Source: Melolontha melolontha
Lineage: Eukaryota > Arthropoda > Insecta > Coleoptera > Scarabaeidae
Length of the DNA: 64,000 bases
Direction: 5' to 3'
Assembly: GCA_935421215.2 (NCBI GenBank)
Contig: OW285238.1
Coordinates: forward strand, 56,599,126-56,663,125
Each line of letters begins with the position of its first letter. Within the stretch, counting starts at the first letter, position 1. Under the pieces are notes generated by a model. It worked only from the letters and a program-made list of their open reading frames with translations, was not told the DNA's origin and made no database searches. Below, piece by piece: positions 1-12,400 of this stretch. A program made the translations under genes and the position numbers.

Positions 1-479
1 CGTATTGACATATTTAAAACATTTTTGTATACTAGTATAATACCAAAAAAGCATTTCATTTTTTTCTTCGTTGGAACACATTTTTTACACAAAAATTATA
101 TAAATAATACCACTTAACTCTAGTATAGTTAACTATTTCATTGGAAATCAACTTTTTTAACAACTTGTAAATTAATTTTTGCTGCAATAACGTAGTTCTT
201 AAAAAGTCACTTGGCTATTATTTCTTCAATTAGTAATAGTATTTGAATTACTTCCTCTATAATAAAGATTTAAAAAAGATAACCATGCCAAACCTTATAT
301 TCATGAAATCAGAACAAAATAAGCATTTTAATGAAGTCATGGCCAACTATGATTGCTGTTTAAAAAACCTAAGTTTATTTTATATCTTGATATTCAAGTA
401 TGCCATGAATATGTAATAAAGATTATTAAATTTTACGTAAAAAATACTATCAGATGCCATTTTTAGTTTTGCTCTGTCT
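1..479. other. AT-rich non-coding stretch
   Basis: No ORF, repeat or RNA gene can be supported here. It may contain further decayed sequence of the Tc1-like copy that follows. Confidence 0.5.
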
Positions 480-1191
480 TCAATGGTTCAATTTTCCTTA
501 AATATCTCAAAAAGTTAACAATATTCGACAAATCTGAAAATGCTATCAAATACTCATCAATATTCTGAGATACACCTCCCCATATCATAATCGAATCATC
601 TCCGAAATTTGTTGTTTTCCTGAAGTTGCGCTAACTGAAGCGCCCACCATCTTGTCTATATACTGGCAGGCGTCTATTTGATGAGAACAAGTAATACCTA
701 GACTCGTCAGTGAACAAAACATTAGCCCGATTTTCATCAGTCAAATCACGATGATCTTTCGCAAATTGTAGTCTGTGAATTCGGTGTTCTCTAGTAAGTA
801 TGGGGCCTTTCGCCGATATTTTTGCTCGTAATCCTTGTTCTTTAATTCGGTTCTTTACCATCTTAGACGTAACATTTACATTTCGAACGATAAGCAGCTC
901 GTTTTTTATCTTGCATCTTTTTGTGTACAATGCCTTCTTCGCAAGGCTGTAAGTCGAAAAAAGAGATCATCTATGACCGTAGTTGGCTGGTTCCTACCTT
1001 GTCCTGGTCTCCTGTTATATCCTCCAGTTTCTCTATACCTATGCACCAGTTCCGAAATTCTCGATTGTCGGACACCTAACACCCTACCAATGTATCTTTG
1101 ATTCCTACCGTCGTTAATTAATAAAATAGGTTTGATGGACAATTTCTTCGTGACTCAAATTACGTGCATTTGCACATTGGGGGACGGTCAT
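480..1191 (-). pseudogene. Tc1-like transposase pseudogene
   Basis: This is a decayed DDE transposase of the Tc1 group, which would cut and paste its own element. Read on the - strand, an ATG at 1191 begins MTVPQCANARNLSHEE, and a second frame gives the N-terminal helix-turn-helix (IGRVLGVRQSRISELVHRYR, near 1100-1030). A third segment (930-631) holds the first catalytic Asp in VLFTDESRYYLFSS. A fourth frame at about 600-540 reads DDSIMIWGGVSQNIDEYL, the block that normally follows in Tc1 proteins. At least three frameshifts separate these blocks, and the part carrying the second and third catalytic residues is missing. No terminal inverted repeats were found, so the element limits are unknown. 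Confidence 0.8.
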
Positions 1192-1454
1192 TCATCTTTA
1201 CAAAACCAGGCAAGAGGATTCTACATGGCAACACGTGATAAATGTTAAAAGAAAAACTGTAGTTTTAAACCTACCAATTTCTGAAAGAAATGTGAAGATA
1301 TAAAGCACCTACAGGTCACAAAATTAGAAAAAAAAATTAATTTGAACTCAGTTGCGGGACAATGTCATAAAACCAAAACAAACAAACACTATTTCAACGA
1401 TTTGCCTTGCATAGATAAGGTGATTCCATAATTTTTTTGCGGATTGTACATATA

Positions 1455-3379
1455 CAAGGTGTGTATAAATTGGCAGACCCACTACACGCGGCGATGTTCT
1501 TCGTTAAATTCAGAGTCCAAAATCCTAATACGAAAATGTTGTACCATGCTCCATATCTTTGCACGAGGTTCCTAAAGTTCGGACTTTCAGTCTTGAAATA
1601 AGCATTATTACTCGATATTTGTTGACAGAAAGAGCTACAATTTAGAAGAAAGAAGAATTGTTGTTATTATCTTTTCGTTAAAGTTTTCTTTTTGATTTTA
1701 AAGTTTGTTTTTAATATTTGTTTATTAACTTATTTTGACGAAAAACACATCTGACAACATTGTAAAACAATAAGTACGCAGCCTAATGTTGTTCTAGTCA
1801 AATACATTACTACTGTCAAATTTTGACACTTATGTAATCTACCTATTTCATTCGACTTGCTTATTTTTCGTGTTTATTTGTATAATTTTGTCTAGTTTTC
1901 GTATTTATTTGTATAGTTTTAATCAGTTTTCGGGTTTTCGTATTTACTAGTTGTTCTGTTTGTTTATTATGAATTTTACGTTCAACGAATATGCTGATAT
2001 GTACATGATATACGGTTTCTGTCTTGGAAATTCTAGCATGGCAGGGCAGGAATATCGAGTGCGTTTTCCAAATCGGAGGCATCCAAGTAAAAATGTATTT
2101 CGAAGGCTGGACCAACGACTTCGTGAAACAGGTTCGTTTATTCCAAGAAATGCGAACACAGGTCGACTAAGGCAAAGGTGTACCGTGCAAATAGAAGAGC
2201 AAGTTCTAGCCACAATACAGGAAGATCCCTCTGCGAGTACCCGTCAATTAGCTTCTACACTAAATATTCCCAGTAATAAGACTGTTAATTTGGTTCTACG
2301 AGAAAACTTGCTTTATCCATACCATGTTTCTAAAGTTCAGCCTCTCTACGGAAATGATAACTTATTTCGAATCAATTATTGCAATACAATCTTAAATAGA
2401 ATTCAGGAAGAAGGTGATTTTTAAGACGCATTCTTTGGAGTGATGAGTGCATGTTTACCAGAGATGATGTGTTTAATACTCATAATTTTCATCATTGGGC
2501 AGATGAAAATCCACATGAATTTCGCGACTACGGTCACCAAAGAAGGTTTTCTGTTAACGTTTGGCTGGGTATAATAAACCACGTGGTAGTTGGACCAATT
2601 TACTTACCAAATCGCCTAGATGCCGGTGAATATTTAAATGTTTTAGAACAAGTTATTGATGAGATACCGCTGAACGTACGCCGTAATATGATTTACATGC
2701 ATGATGGAGCTCCTGCGCACTTTGCTCGTAATATAAGAGACTGGTTGACTGAACACTTCCCAGACAGATGGATTGGTCGTGGCGGTCCTCTTTTGTGGCC
2801 TGCGAGATCCCCCGATCTCAATCCATTAGATTTTTTTGTTTGGGGTTTCATTAAAGGTAAAGTTTATGCTACAGCTCCTCAAGACGCTGACGAAGTTAGA
2901 GCCCGAATTGACGCCGCAGTATTAGAAATCACACTAAAAAGGCTTGAGCGAATAGTACAAACTATACCACAAAGATTGCAGCTATGTCTACAAACTGACG
3001 GATTTCAATTCGAACAATTATGTAGATAATAATCAATGATTTCTATCAAGAAGATGTACAAAAGTTAGTCAATATTATCAAAAATTTTTTAAAACTTTGT
3101 AATATTTTCGTAATAAATATGTAATCTAAGAAACCAATTTTATTTCGTTTGTTTCTTTTTTAAATTTAAAATGTAAGGTTCACATGACGACGTGTAAAAA
3201 TGTTCCGAAGTTTATAACTAGCACATGCGTGTTCAATGTTGCCAATTGTATGTTTCTTTCAAATTCATTCTGAAGACAAAGGAAGCCTGATACATCGTTT
3301 TAGGATTAGGACTTTTAACTCAAAATTTGACCAAGAATGTCGCCACGTGTAGTGGGTCCGCCAATTTATACACACCTTG
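1455..3379 (+). mobile_element. DD41D-type Tc1/mariner element, copy A
   Basis: A complete element of 1925 bp. Both ends start CAAGGTGTGTATAAATTGGC when read inward, and the terminal inverted repeats continue imperfectly for about 95 bp. A TA dinucleotide lies directly outside each end (1453-1454 and 3380-3381), the target duplication expected of the IS630/Tc1/mariner superfamily. It holds one transposase gene on the + strand. Confidence 0.93.
1969..3029 (+). pseudogene. DD41D-type transposase, single frameshift (copy A)
   Basis: The protein starts at ATG 1969 (MNFTFNEYADMYMIYGFCLG), which matches the start of its homologue at 48500. The N-terminal half carries the helix-turn-helix block (STRQLASTLNIPSNKTV). 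The reading frame breaks once, near 2420, within a run of T; the second part resumes with ILWSDECMF and runs to a stop after 3029. The catalytic acidic residues are visible: Asp in WSDE, Asp in MHDGAPAHF and Asp in SPDLNPLDFFVWG, with 41 residues between the second and third. That spacing is the DD41D arrangement. I see no other clear lesion, so this copy probably died recently. Confidence 0.9.
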
Positions 3380-3884
3380 TATATATGTGCATATATACAC
3401 AAATGTAGCCCTTTCGAAATTTATATACCACATGACGAACAACTTACAAAACCTTTGTTTAGTGTTTCATTTTAGTACAAAACGATTCAAATCATATCAC
3501 GTTCAGCAAATACTTGTCAGTTTTCACCAACGAAAAAGATTTCATAACAGAACCTGACATAAACATGTTGAAAAAGCCTATTTATGTTACCTACAGAGAT
3601 ATAAATTACGCAGCAGCAAAGCTCTGTATATGTATTTACATTTCCGAAGCGAGACAGAGACATGGCTAGGTAGAATCGCTTCCTGACAAAGCCAGATAGA
3701 CTATTAGTAAGCAATTAGCGTTACAACTCTCTCATAATTATTTTCACTTTTCATTTTTTATATTTTTATATTTCCTTCTTTTATAAGTGCATTTATGTAC
3801 ATTGGTCTGTAGCTTTCACACACGTGCGAGTATATTACGTATTACGTACTTCGAAGACAGCACCAGAACACTAATGTTAATAAC

Positions 3885-4365
3885 AAAACAATTTGTAACA
3901 TACCTGGATGGGCAAAACGTCGTAATTTGTATAAAACAAAAACATTTTTAATAATATAAAAAATATTATTAAAATCGGATGCGGTGAAGTACCTTTTTGT
4001 GTGAAAATTGCCATCCGGACATGTGTTTTGTCCTACTTTGAATTCGTTAGTATATGATGCTAGGATAGGCAAATTTGATATCAGAAGCTGCCTTACCACA
4101 TACAGTCAAATCATAAAAGTCCCCACGGAAGAACATTCAGCTCCGACCATCCAGCACCGTCTCCATGATAAGTGTAAAACCTGGCAACTGATTTCCATGT
4201 ATTAACATATTTCCACTAAAAGTTGTGCAGCTCCAACGTTCACAATAAAAAAATTTGAAACATGCTTGGTTGGGGAAAACCTCACAATTTGTATAAAACA
4301 AAAAATTTTCAATAATATTAAAAATCGGGTGTGGAGAACAAGATGAAAGTACATATTAGTGTGTT
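3885..4365. repeat. Pair of diverged direct repeats
   Basis: Two segments about 355 bp apart (near 3885-4005 and 4243-4365) share blocks such as AATTTGTATAAAACAAAAA, an AATAATAT tract and ATCGG(A/G)TG(C/T)GG(T/A)GAA in the same order. They look like two old copies of one unidentified repeat. The surrounding 3380-4530 shows no convincing gene. Confidence 0.5.
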
Positions 4366-4537
4366 ACGGAATGAAAGTGTTTCCTTAATTCAGTCAATGA
4401 ATCAGAGAGCCATATAAAATTTAAAGGAATATTATTTTCATTGCAAAATTCAAAAATTTATTAATAAAACATCAACTGTGAAATTTTGTAAAAAATATAA
4501 CATCATGGATTTCATAGGCACTATTAACTTGGTAGAA

Positions 4538-4750
4538 ATGGACTAATTAATGCATGAACGAATTATAGAAGACCAATTTTAACGAGACAAACCTAGCGAT
4601 GATCAAATTACGAATTTAATTAATACTGTAGGACTAGGAGATGTATATGAAAAGGATATTGAGGAGTTACTACTGGTTTCTGGTGAGATAAATACCAAGG
4701 ACGACCTTCAAGAATTGACAGAACAAGGAACGTGCTACAGATTTCCTTAG
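4538..4750 (+). pseudogene. Possible Tigger/pogo-like transposase C-terminal remnant
   Basis: One + strand frame reads VGLGDVYEKDIEELLLVSGE followed by INTKDDLQELTEQ up to a stop at about 4750. An acidic DxEDIxELL...ELT(x)ELxEL block of this kind is typical of the region after the DDE domain in Tigger/Jerky-type transposases. Nothing upstream clearly encodes the catalytic domain. Recognition rests on pattern alone. Confidence 0.35.
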
Positions 4751-5394
4751 TAGAAGCTTGGTAATGATAACCAAACGTAACTGTAAAGTGATTCAGATTT
4801 TGAAAGGAGTGCAAAAGAAATGTGAGGCTTCTTGGATACGATCACTTGCTATTGGCATTTGCTTAATAAAGAAAAGGAAGCGACGAATGGCCCAAATTAA
4901 TAATTTCAGAAAAGCCAGCACAAAAGCGAACTTTATTTCTGTGTGCATTTGTGTTATATATCATCTGTTATTGAGCATATAATGTATTCGTGAAATTTTT
5001 TTGGGAAAAAGATGCCAGGCTTTGGAAGAGCAAAATTCGTAGTTGCTAAACAAATAATTTTAAGTTATGCTAAATTATAAATACTTGTATAAAAATTTCC
5101 CAAAAAGTTGTTGAAAAATTTTCGAACTACGTAATACAAATTTAGAAACCACCTTAAAGTAATTGGAGTTTATGAAACCATTGAATATGCTTGTCTTCAT
5201 ACTAAAATGTCTACGAGGTGTAAATCAAAAGTTTATGAAATGTAGTAGAAAATAAAAGACTAGACTTCAGTCATCTCCATTGTCTTACACCGATCCCAGT
5301 TCCTATGTGACGAAATCAATGCATTCTAGAAGCCTTGTTTTGTTAATATGTTTAGTCCCGTCTGCAATTCTATTTTAAACTACTCTATTGTGAC

Positions 5395-5760
5395 AAATCC
5401 TCAGCCCATAGAATTTATTTTCATCTTTGGAAAGAGGAAAAAATAGCAATTAACCAAATCAGACGAGTACTCTGGATGAGAAATAACGACCATGTCGGTT
5501 TTAATAAAAAACTTGCTATATCATGAGAGCGATGTGTGGCCTCATGATATCATGGTGAAAAAACCAATCGCTTCTACGTTACTTCTGTGGGCGTTTCCTT
5601 CTCATATCCTCCCTTAGACGCCTTAGAACGTCACGATAGAATTTTGCATTAATCGTCCGAACAGCAACGACATCTTCTGGTGTAATGCTAATTGATGATC
5701 ATCCAATATGTCATCAACTGATGTTCGGTCATTTTTGCAACGTTTTGGCCAGTTGTAAGT
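5395..5760 (-). pseudogene. Mariner transposase remnant
   Basis: Translated in pieces on the - strand, the segment gives KFYRDVLRRLREDMRRKR, then WFFHHDIMRPHIAL, matching the mariner block in which HHDNA...H holds the second catalytic Asp, and then decayed sequence in the place of the HPPYSPDLAPCDFFLFPK motif. Stops and frameshifts are frequent. No ends were found. A relative of the same group lies at 20350-21160. Confidence 0.65.
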
Positions 5761-6345
5761 TTATCTTACCTAGTTTAAACCAAAACTTGGTATATATACG
5801 CTGTTACCTCAAATCAGCCTTTTAAAAATCACAACCAGGCATGAAAATGAAATATGATTCGATAACAAAAAATATTTCCACTGAGAATGACGCCGTTCGT
5901 CATACTGACTCAGACTAGAGTCATTTGATCCTTTAGATACCCACTTAGTTAGTTCATACATACGAATTTTAGCAAACTTCGAGTGCTGCTCTTTAAAACA
6001 CGGTCAATGAAGCAGGTAAAAAGAAAATCTGAGAATTTGTAAAAAATGTTTCGGAAAAATGTATTAATCATCATTAAGGCTGACGAATTTGCGCCAACAG
6101 CCAGTAGCGTCATAATCAATGTTTACACATAAAATAAATAATAATAAATAAATTATAAAACGTGTTCAAACGCATACCGTATCAAGACTCTTCCGTGAAA
6201 TCACAAAGTGGATAATATCTTTCAAATATTTCAATCATTATATATGTTTCCATAGTTTTTTCAGTCAAGTTATTGCGACGTGTGCAATAAATGTTTTCTA
6301 ATGTCGAAAAACCGTTATACTTCGAGTGATGTTATATTTGCATAT
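5761..6345. other. Non-coding stretch before piggyBac
   Basis: No gene or clear repeat is seen here. The sequence is AT-rich with several short palindromic words only. Confidence 0.4.
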
Positions 6346-6349
6346 TTAA

Positions 6350-8451
6350 GCCTAGAATGGTATGTTGGTGTCGCCTATGACACAGCTACACTTTATCTCT
6401 TTCCCAAACGCATAATTGAAGAGAGAAGTTAGCGACCACCTCTCGACGTGTCAGTACAGCTTTGAATGCGGTAGTTGTAAGTGCTCTGTTCTGTTTTACC
6501 TATCGATAGCAATTGGTTGTGTCCCATACGACTCCAGAATACCATTCTTGATATTATTTTTTTAATTTACAAAATATGGCTTCCACTAGTAAAGCATTCA
6601 CTCAAGCAGAGTTAGAGGATATTATACGTTCTTACGAGAGAGGCGAAACAGATTTGGACAATATTGTTCCAGAAATAGTGAGCGACGACAGTGCATCTGA
6701 AGATGAGGAACTTTTAGACAGTGAGCATTCAGACACTTTTTCTGTCGAGTCTAGCAGTGGGGGAGAAGAGTCCGAAGAAGAATCTGTTACACGTCGAAAG
6801 GCAATTTATGGAAAAAATGGTTACAAATGGTATAAATCACCATTCTTTTCAAAAAATAGCCGTACAGTGCAAAAGAACATTGTGCTTCGATTACCAGGGC
6901 CAAAGTCAAACGCCTTAAAAGCTGCAGATGAGATTGAAGCATGGAAGTTATTTTTCACCGACGAAATGATTAATTGTATTATTCAACACACAAACCAAGA
7001 AATAACAAGACAATCCTCCAAATATGCTAATAATCAAAGCTTTATAGGGTGTACTAATAGAATAGAAATATTGGCCTTATTCGGGCTGTTGTATATGAGT
7101 GGGGTTCTAAAAACAAGTTCTCTAAGTACTTCTGATTTATGGTCCAGACAATATGGATTACCCATTTTTCAGAGCAACCATGTCACGAAAACGTTTTGAG
7201 TTTTTACTTAATTGTCTTCGCTTTGATGACAAAAATACCAGACAAGAGCGTAAGGATGATAAATTTGCACCTATCAGATTTCTGTGGGATAAATTTATTG
7301 AAAGTGTTCAGAAAATTATATACCTGGCGCATATGTAAGTGTAGACGAACAACTTCTTGGTTTTAGAGGAAGATGTCCATTCAAAATCTATATTCCAAAT
7401 AAGCCGGATAAATATGGCATAAAAATTGTTATGATGTGCGACTCTAAAACATTTTACATGCTTTCTGCTATTTCATATATTGGAAAAGAAAGAAGAACTA
7501 GTTCTGAAACTTTACCTACTCAATATGTCCTGAAGCTGTGTGAAAGCATATATGGAACAAACCGGATAACCATGGATAACTGGTTCTCATCCTCGGATTT
7601 GGCAAATAAATTATTGGAAAAGAAACTAACGTTACGTAAAAATAAAGCAGATATTCCGCCAACTTTCTTGAAGAAAAAAGCTACTGTTCCTAGCTCTGAT
7701 TTTGCTTACGACGAAAATAAAACTATGGTTTCGTTTTCACCTAAAAAGAATAAATAGTTTTGTTGTTGTCAACTTTTCACACTTATGGCGAAATTGAAGA
7801 CAACTAAAAAACCCGAAATCATTCTATTTTATAATTCGACGAAAGGTGGTGTAGATACATATGATTACGTGTATTTTATGGAATGATAGATGGAATTGGA
7901 ATCAATGCTTATGTTATCTATAACGCCAACAAACAAAAACAAAATAGTGCTTATAAATACATCCCAAGAAGACAATTTCTTCAAAACTTAGGCATGCAAT
8001 TGATCAAACCACAATTGGAAAGCAGACTGAATGTGCCAACAATATCCAGATATTTACATCTACTAATTCAGGATATTTTAGTTGTGGAAGAAAAGAATCC
8101 TAGTTTGGAAAAAAGAAATCAACTTGTCGGTCAGAAACGTTGTCATATTTGCCCTAGAAATGCCAACAGAAAAGGTCGAGAACTATGTGTGAGATGCGGT
8201 GAACACATTTGTTCTGAACACAGAAGGCCTATTTGTCCTCCCTGCAGTGAAGAACTGTAATTAGTATTTTTGTGAGAATAACTGTTTTATATTTTTGTAC
8301 CATTTTATTTTTTATAATAAAATTAATGTAAAATTATACTTTTGTTTTTATTTAGAACGATAACTATATAAAAGTTAAAGATATAATGGTGTGTCATATG
8401 CGACACCACTGTACTAGTCATGTACTAGAAAATAACGATACAATTCTAGGG
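6350..8451 (+). mobile_element. piggyBac element with TTAA target duplication
   Basis: TTAA lies directly outside both ends (6346-6349 and 8452-8455). Read inward, the right end is CCCTAGAATTGTAT and the left end GCCTAGAATGGTAT; CCCTAGAA is the standard piggyBac terminus, so the left copy has one changed outer base. A subterminal inverted pair, GTGTCGC(C/A)TATGACAC, lies near 6369-6386 and 8393-8408. The 2102-bp element carries one transposase pseudogene. Confidence 0.95.
6576..8260 (+). pseudogene. piggyBac transposase pseudogene
   Basis: ATG 6576 opens an acidic N-terminus rich in Asp, Glu and Ser, as is usual for piggyBac transposases. The frame shifts near 7150-7200, again near 7335 and again after 7757. 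The three catalytic Asp residues can still be found: SVDEQLLGFRG (about 7340), TMDNWFSSSD (about 7568) and GGVDTYD (about 7845). Just after the last, about 20 codons are missing before RVFYGMIDGIGINAYVIY. The C-terminus (8140-8257) keeps the Cys/His-rich zinc-binding domain, CHICP...CVRCGEHIC...CPPC. It cannot make an active protein as it stands. Confidence 0.93.
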
Positions 8452-8542
8452 TTAAAATAATTTTTGGAACAACTTAATGAATCTTTAGATGCACCTTTAT
8501 AAATTTGTTTTAACATGATACACATAAACGCACAAATTAAAT

Positions 8543-8746
8543 TTAAAAGTTTTCATAGTGTCGCTTGTCACTTTTTATCGAGGAATGGTGTTTAGTATTG
8601 ACGTGGCGTTGGAAATCCCTTTTGGACCAACACATTAAAAAGATATTACAAAGTAGACATTGAATTTTGGAGGCATCATAATATAAGTCCGGCATTTCTG
8701 CTCTAAAGTTTTTAACAGCGAACGACTTTGGTCGTTTGCGCGACAT
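8543..8746 (-). pseudogene. BED-type zinc finger fragment of a hAT-like transposase
   Basis: A 67-codon ORF with the pattern IQCLLCNIFLMCW followed by FQRHVNTKHHSS, i.e. C-x2-C ... H-x4-H, as in BED fingers. It aligns by eye with the N-terminus of the hAT transposase at 59351-60781 (shared PDLYYxxxK, CxxCxxxLxCW, RHVxxxHH). No catalytic domain follows, so this is an N-terminal scrap sitting between the piggyBac element and a Jockey-like element. Confidence 0.65.
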
Positions 8747-8749
8747 ATA

Positions 8750-11480
8750 TAATAATAATAATAATAGCCTTTATTATCAAACATCAAGCAATTTATAGGA
8801 TAATAATGAAGATAATTATAGACGGTTGCTGTCTACAATAGTATATAAACATAAATAAAAAAAAAAAAAAAAAAAAAACGATGAATTAGCGAAACACCAA
8901 AAAAATAAAATTCAAAATTAATACAAAATATGACTATATATAAATTAAGTTATGTTACGAAAACAACCTTAGCATAGAAAAGTAAGTGTATAAAAGAACA
9001 ATACTATCTGCAGAACGGGTTCAGATCCAAGGTGTTGCAATTCCTCATCATGTGTACCCGAGGTGCCTTCTTTAAAACATTAGATCTGGCCGTTGGCAAT
9101 AGAAACGTGGAACACGAGCATGTGCGGTAAACCGGCACAAGAAAATCAACCTGAGATAGCAGACCAGATGCATCCATGGAGTTTTTGACCAGTTTCAAAA
9201 GAAAAGTGGCACTTGCTTCTTCCCTTCTATCAGTTAGAGAGCGAAAACCATGTCTATTGAGCAAAGCGCTATAATCCGTCCCACGCATTGGATAAATTCT
9301 ATCGCACATGAAGGTGAGGTATTTAAGGAAACGCGTCTGAATTCTCTCCAAAGCGATAGGTTGGTAGACGTACTATGGATACCACACAACTGTGCCATAC
9401 TTGAGCACACTCCGCACATAAGCATAGAAGAGACACTTAAAGTCGACGGATTACTAAATTCACTACAAGTTCGTACCAGGAAACTTAAAGACTTTGAAGC
9501 CGCGTTACACACAGAGAAGATATGGGTGGTAAATTGAAGCGACATATTAAGCAAAATTCCTAAGTCCTTAACTTCAGATCTACGAGGTATCACCATTTGG
9601 TATACATTGTATGGAAAATTATATGGATTCGCAATCCTTAAATATGTCACAATGGCACATTTGTCAATATTTAAAGAGACGTTTTAATTTCACCAATTGT
9701 GCACCAATTTCAAAATGTTGTCAAGCTCGTAATAATCTTCAATGTTCGTAACTTTCATATAGAGCTTTAAGTCATCCGCGTAAGCCAAAACTCCACAATC
9801 CAGTGAACAAAGTAAATCATTAAGAACTATATTAAAAAGTAAAGGCCCCAAATTAGAGCCCTGTGGTACACCGGATATTGGATGGAAACGTCGAGAGTGG
9901 AAACTATTGAAGCAGACATAACATGAGCGTGAGGCTAAGTAAGAAGAAATGAGTTTCAACAACAAAGGAGAAACCAAAGACATCTATATAATTTAGATAT
10001 TAGTATGCAGTTATCGATGTAATCGAAACTTAGGCGAAATCAGTATATACATCAGTATATACATCGACCCGAAGGCGATCATTGATAGCTTTGCTTATAA
10101 ATTGCGTCATTTCTACCAAATTAGTGGCGGTAGAACGCCCTGTAACAAAACCATGTTGGCAAGGAGACAGCAGATGACGTGCCTTAGAAACTATTTGTTA
10201 ATATATTAGAGATTCTAAAACCTTGGCAAAATTGCTTAATATAATAACTGGTCTGTAATTGTAAATATCACTGCGATTGCCACTTTTATGGACTGGCACA
10301 ATCCTGCCAATCTTCTAAAATTCCGGAAAAGAACCAGTAGAAATAATCAAATTGAAAATTACTGCTAATGGTTGACATAAAACAGGTCCACAATCTCTAA
10401 TGAGAAACTTGGTAGATTGCCGTGACCAGACGTTTGATTAGATTTGAGTTTGTGGATGCAGTTCAAAACTGTACAGGGAGTAACAGGGCATATAGTGATT
10501 ACTATTAGTGCAAAAACACGTAGAAGACGAAGCCGCATATGAAAAAAATTCACCAAATGCGTCCACTATACCCTGAAGCGTTATAATTTCATGATCGTTA
10601 AATACCATGCAACCAGAACTGGCCCTCCTATTATTTACAAATTTCAAGAAGGAAGCAGGGTCTTGAAGTATTTGTGCCTCTACGCGGGACTGATAATCGG
10701 ATAATCAACATAAGCTTCTCTGATCTCGCATTTTGTCAAAAATCGCAGTTTATTAAATTCACTCCAGTGACAGGACGACCTACTCTTCTTCCACTTCCCA
10801 AAATAATGCTCCTTCATCCTTAATAGGTATTTTATTTCAGGATTGTACCATGGAGGAAAACGACGACGACCAAAAGTCCTAATCTTGGGAACAGAATTGT
10901 CCACTATAGAAAAAATACCATCATATAGTGTAGAAACAGCAACATTCACACCAGTAAAGGAGTTAATGAAAGACCAGACAACACTAACCAACCTACCATA
11001 TAACTGCATAAAATTTGCAAAACTGAAGTTGTACCGGATGTTAGAAAAAAATAAGCCAATTCCTTCCTAGAAATGTTGAAGATGAAGGTGATGTCTAAAG
11101 TTGGGTAATAAAGATCCTCACCAACTACCAGGCTGGTATCATGCAATAAATCGACTTGACAGTCAATATTGATAAAAACTAAATCGAGCAACCTGCCATA
11201 GGAATAGAAGTATTGTTGTCAGCGTTGAAAAGAGGACAGTTAAAATCTCCAAGAATTATAATATTTTTGTTTAATAATTCCAGAGTCAATGCATCAAAGA
11301 AAATCTCAAAGTCATCACACGATAAACTAGGAGGAATATAAATTTACAATGTAAAGCACTAGATTGGAAAGAGTAGTTTTTGCTATATTCATATCGATTA
11401 AAAGAACCAAGAGCGAGGCAGTAGACTCGCCAACAGAAGATGCATTAATTTAAAATTTCAGAATCATCATTGTCAGAAGA
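8750..11480 (-). mobile_element. Jockey-like non-LTR retrotransposon, copy 1
   Basis: The element reads on the - strand. Its 3' end is a (TAA)n tract at 8750-8766; the body then covers the end of the reverse transcriptase, the polymerase and part of an apurinic-type endonuclease. The 5' part is missing or too decayed to read. A run of about 20 A lies inside the 3' region (8859-8878). Confidence 0.8.
9004..11380 (-). pseudogene. Non-LTR endonuclease/reverse transcriptase pseudogene
   Basis: On the - strand the order is: endonuclease block IIILGDFNCPLFNADNN (about 11260-11210), a linker with RRRFPPWYNPEIKYLLRMKE (about 10860-10800), the polymerase core with ISGVPQGSNLGPLLFNIVLN and the catalytic LAYADDLKLYM (about 9880-9760), then KDLGILLNMSLQFTTHI (about 9570) and the C-terminal domain ending NTLDLNPFCR (9004). 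This order and these motifs are those of Jockey-clade proteins. Frames change several times and stops interrupt the endonuclease, so it is dead. The YADD box itself is intact. Confidence 0.85.
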
Positions 11481-12400
11481 CATATAGCTGCGATAATTTT
11501 AAAACAAACGTACAACTACGAAATAGTATTTTCGCCGGCATGCATGTATTTACAACAGATCTCGTACAGAGTAGAAGTAATACCGAAGGTTGTATCACTA
11601 CCGCCTCCATACCACTTATTTGACGAACCTACACCGCTGCCTGTAGGCGCTATTAGCCAGCTCTACTTATCGTACTAAAAATCAATAAACAAAATTAAGC
11701 ACAAGAAACGAAAAACTGCGATAAATAAAAATAACAATGTGACTACGTGCATACCTATCAATAGAATATATACGTAATATATGAGAAAAATGTTAATAAT
11801 ACTAAGATCATATACATACGTATATAATATAGAAAGGGCAATGAAGCCAAACTACAGCACCAAACAATTCTTTGCCAATAGAAATGAAAACTCAAATAAA
11901 AAAACAAAACACAAAATATCTTGTAATAACTGTGAAAGTATTTAACTCTGTATCCTATTCACCATTCAAATAATATGGAAAAATAAACGAAAACATTATA
12001 CGCACGGTCTTTTCAGTATATAATAAAATAGAGAAGACAATGACAGCTAGTATACACCAGAAATCCTCCCTCTTTCAAAAATTTCAAAGGACAGAATGCA
12101 GATGACCTGTGTCATATATTTAAGAAAGTGTCATTCATATAACAAATGTAACGAAAGGAAAATATACGGATATATATGGCATTATATCAATACAAAGAAG
12201 GAAACATATAATTTTAAACATACTTTTAATACAGAATAACGTGTATTACATATAACATTACATTGTAAATTTTAAAGAAATAGCATTTGAAATAGTAAAT
12301 TAACAAAACTACGAAGTGTTGTGAAAAACTGTTAAAGAAATTTCCTAATTTTCTTGACCGTATTATAATACAAATTAAGTGTTTTCTTGGGGCTAGCAAC
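11481..12400. other. AT-rich non-coding stretch
   Basis: No ORF or repeat I can name. Only low-complexity AT-rich sequence is seen. Confidence 0.4.

Noticed and set aside
3327..3557. ORF spanning the right end of element A
   Set aside because: It crosses a terminal repeat and continues into AT-rich flank; no motif.
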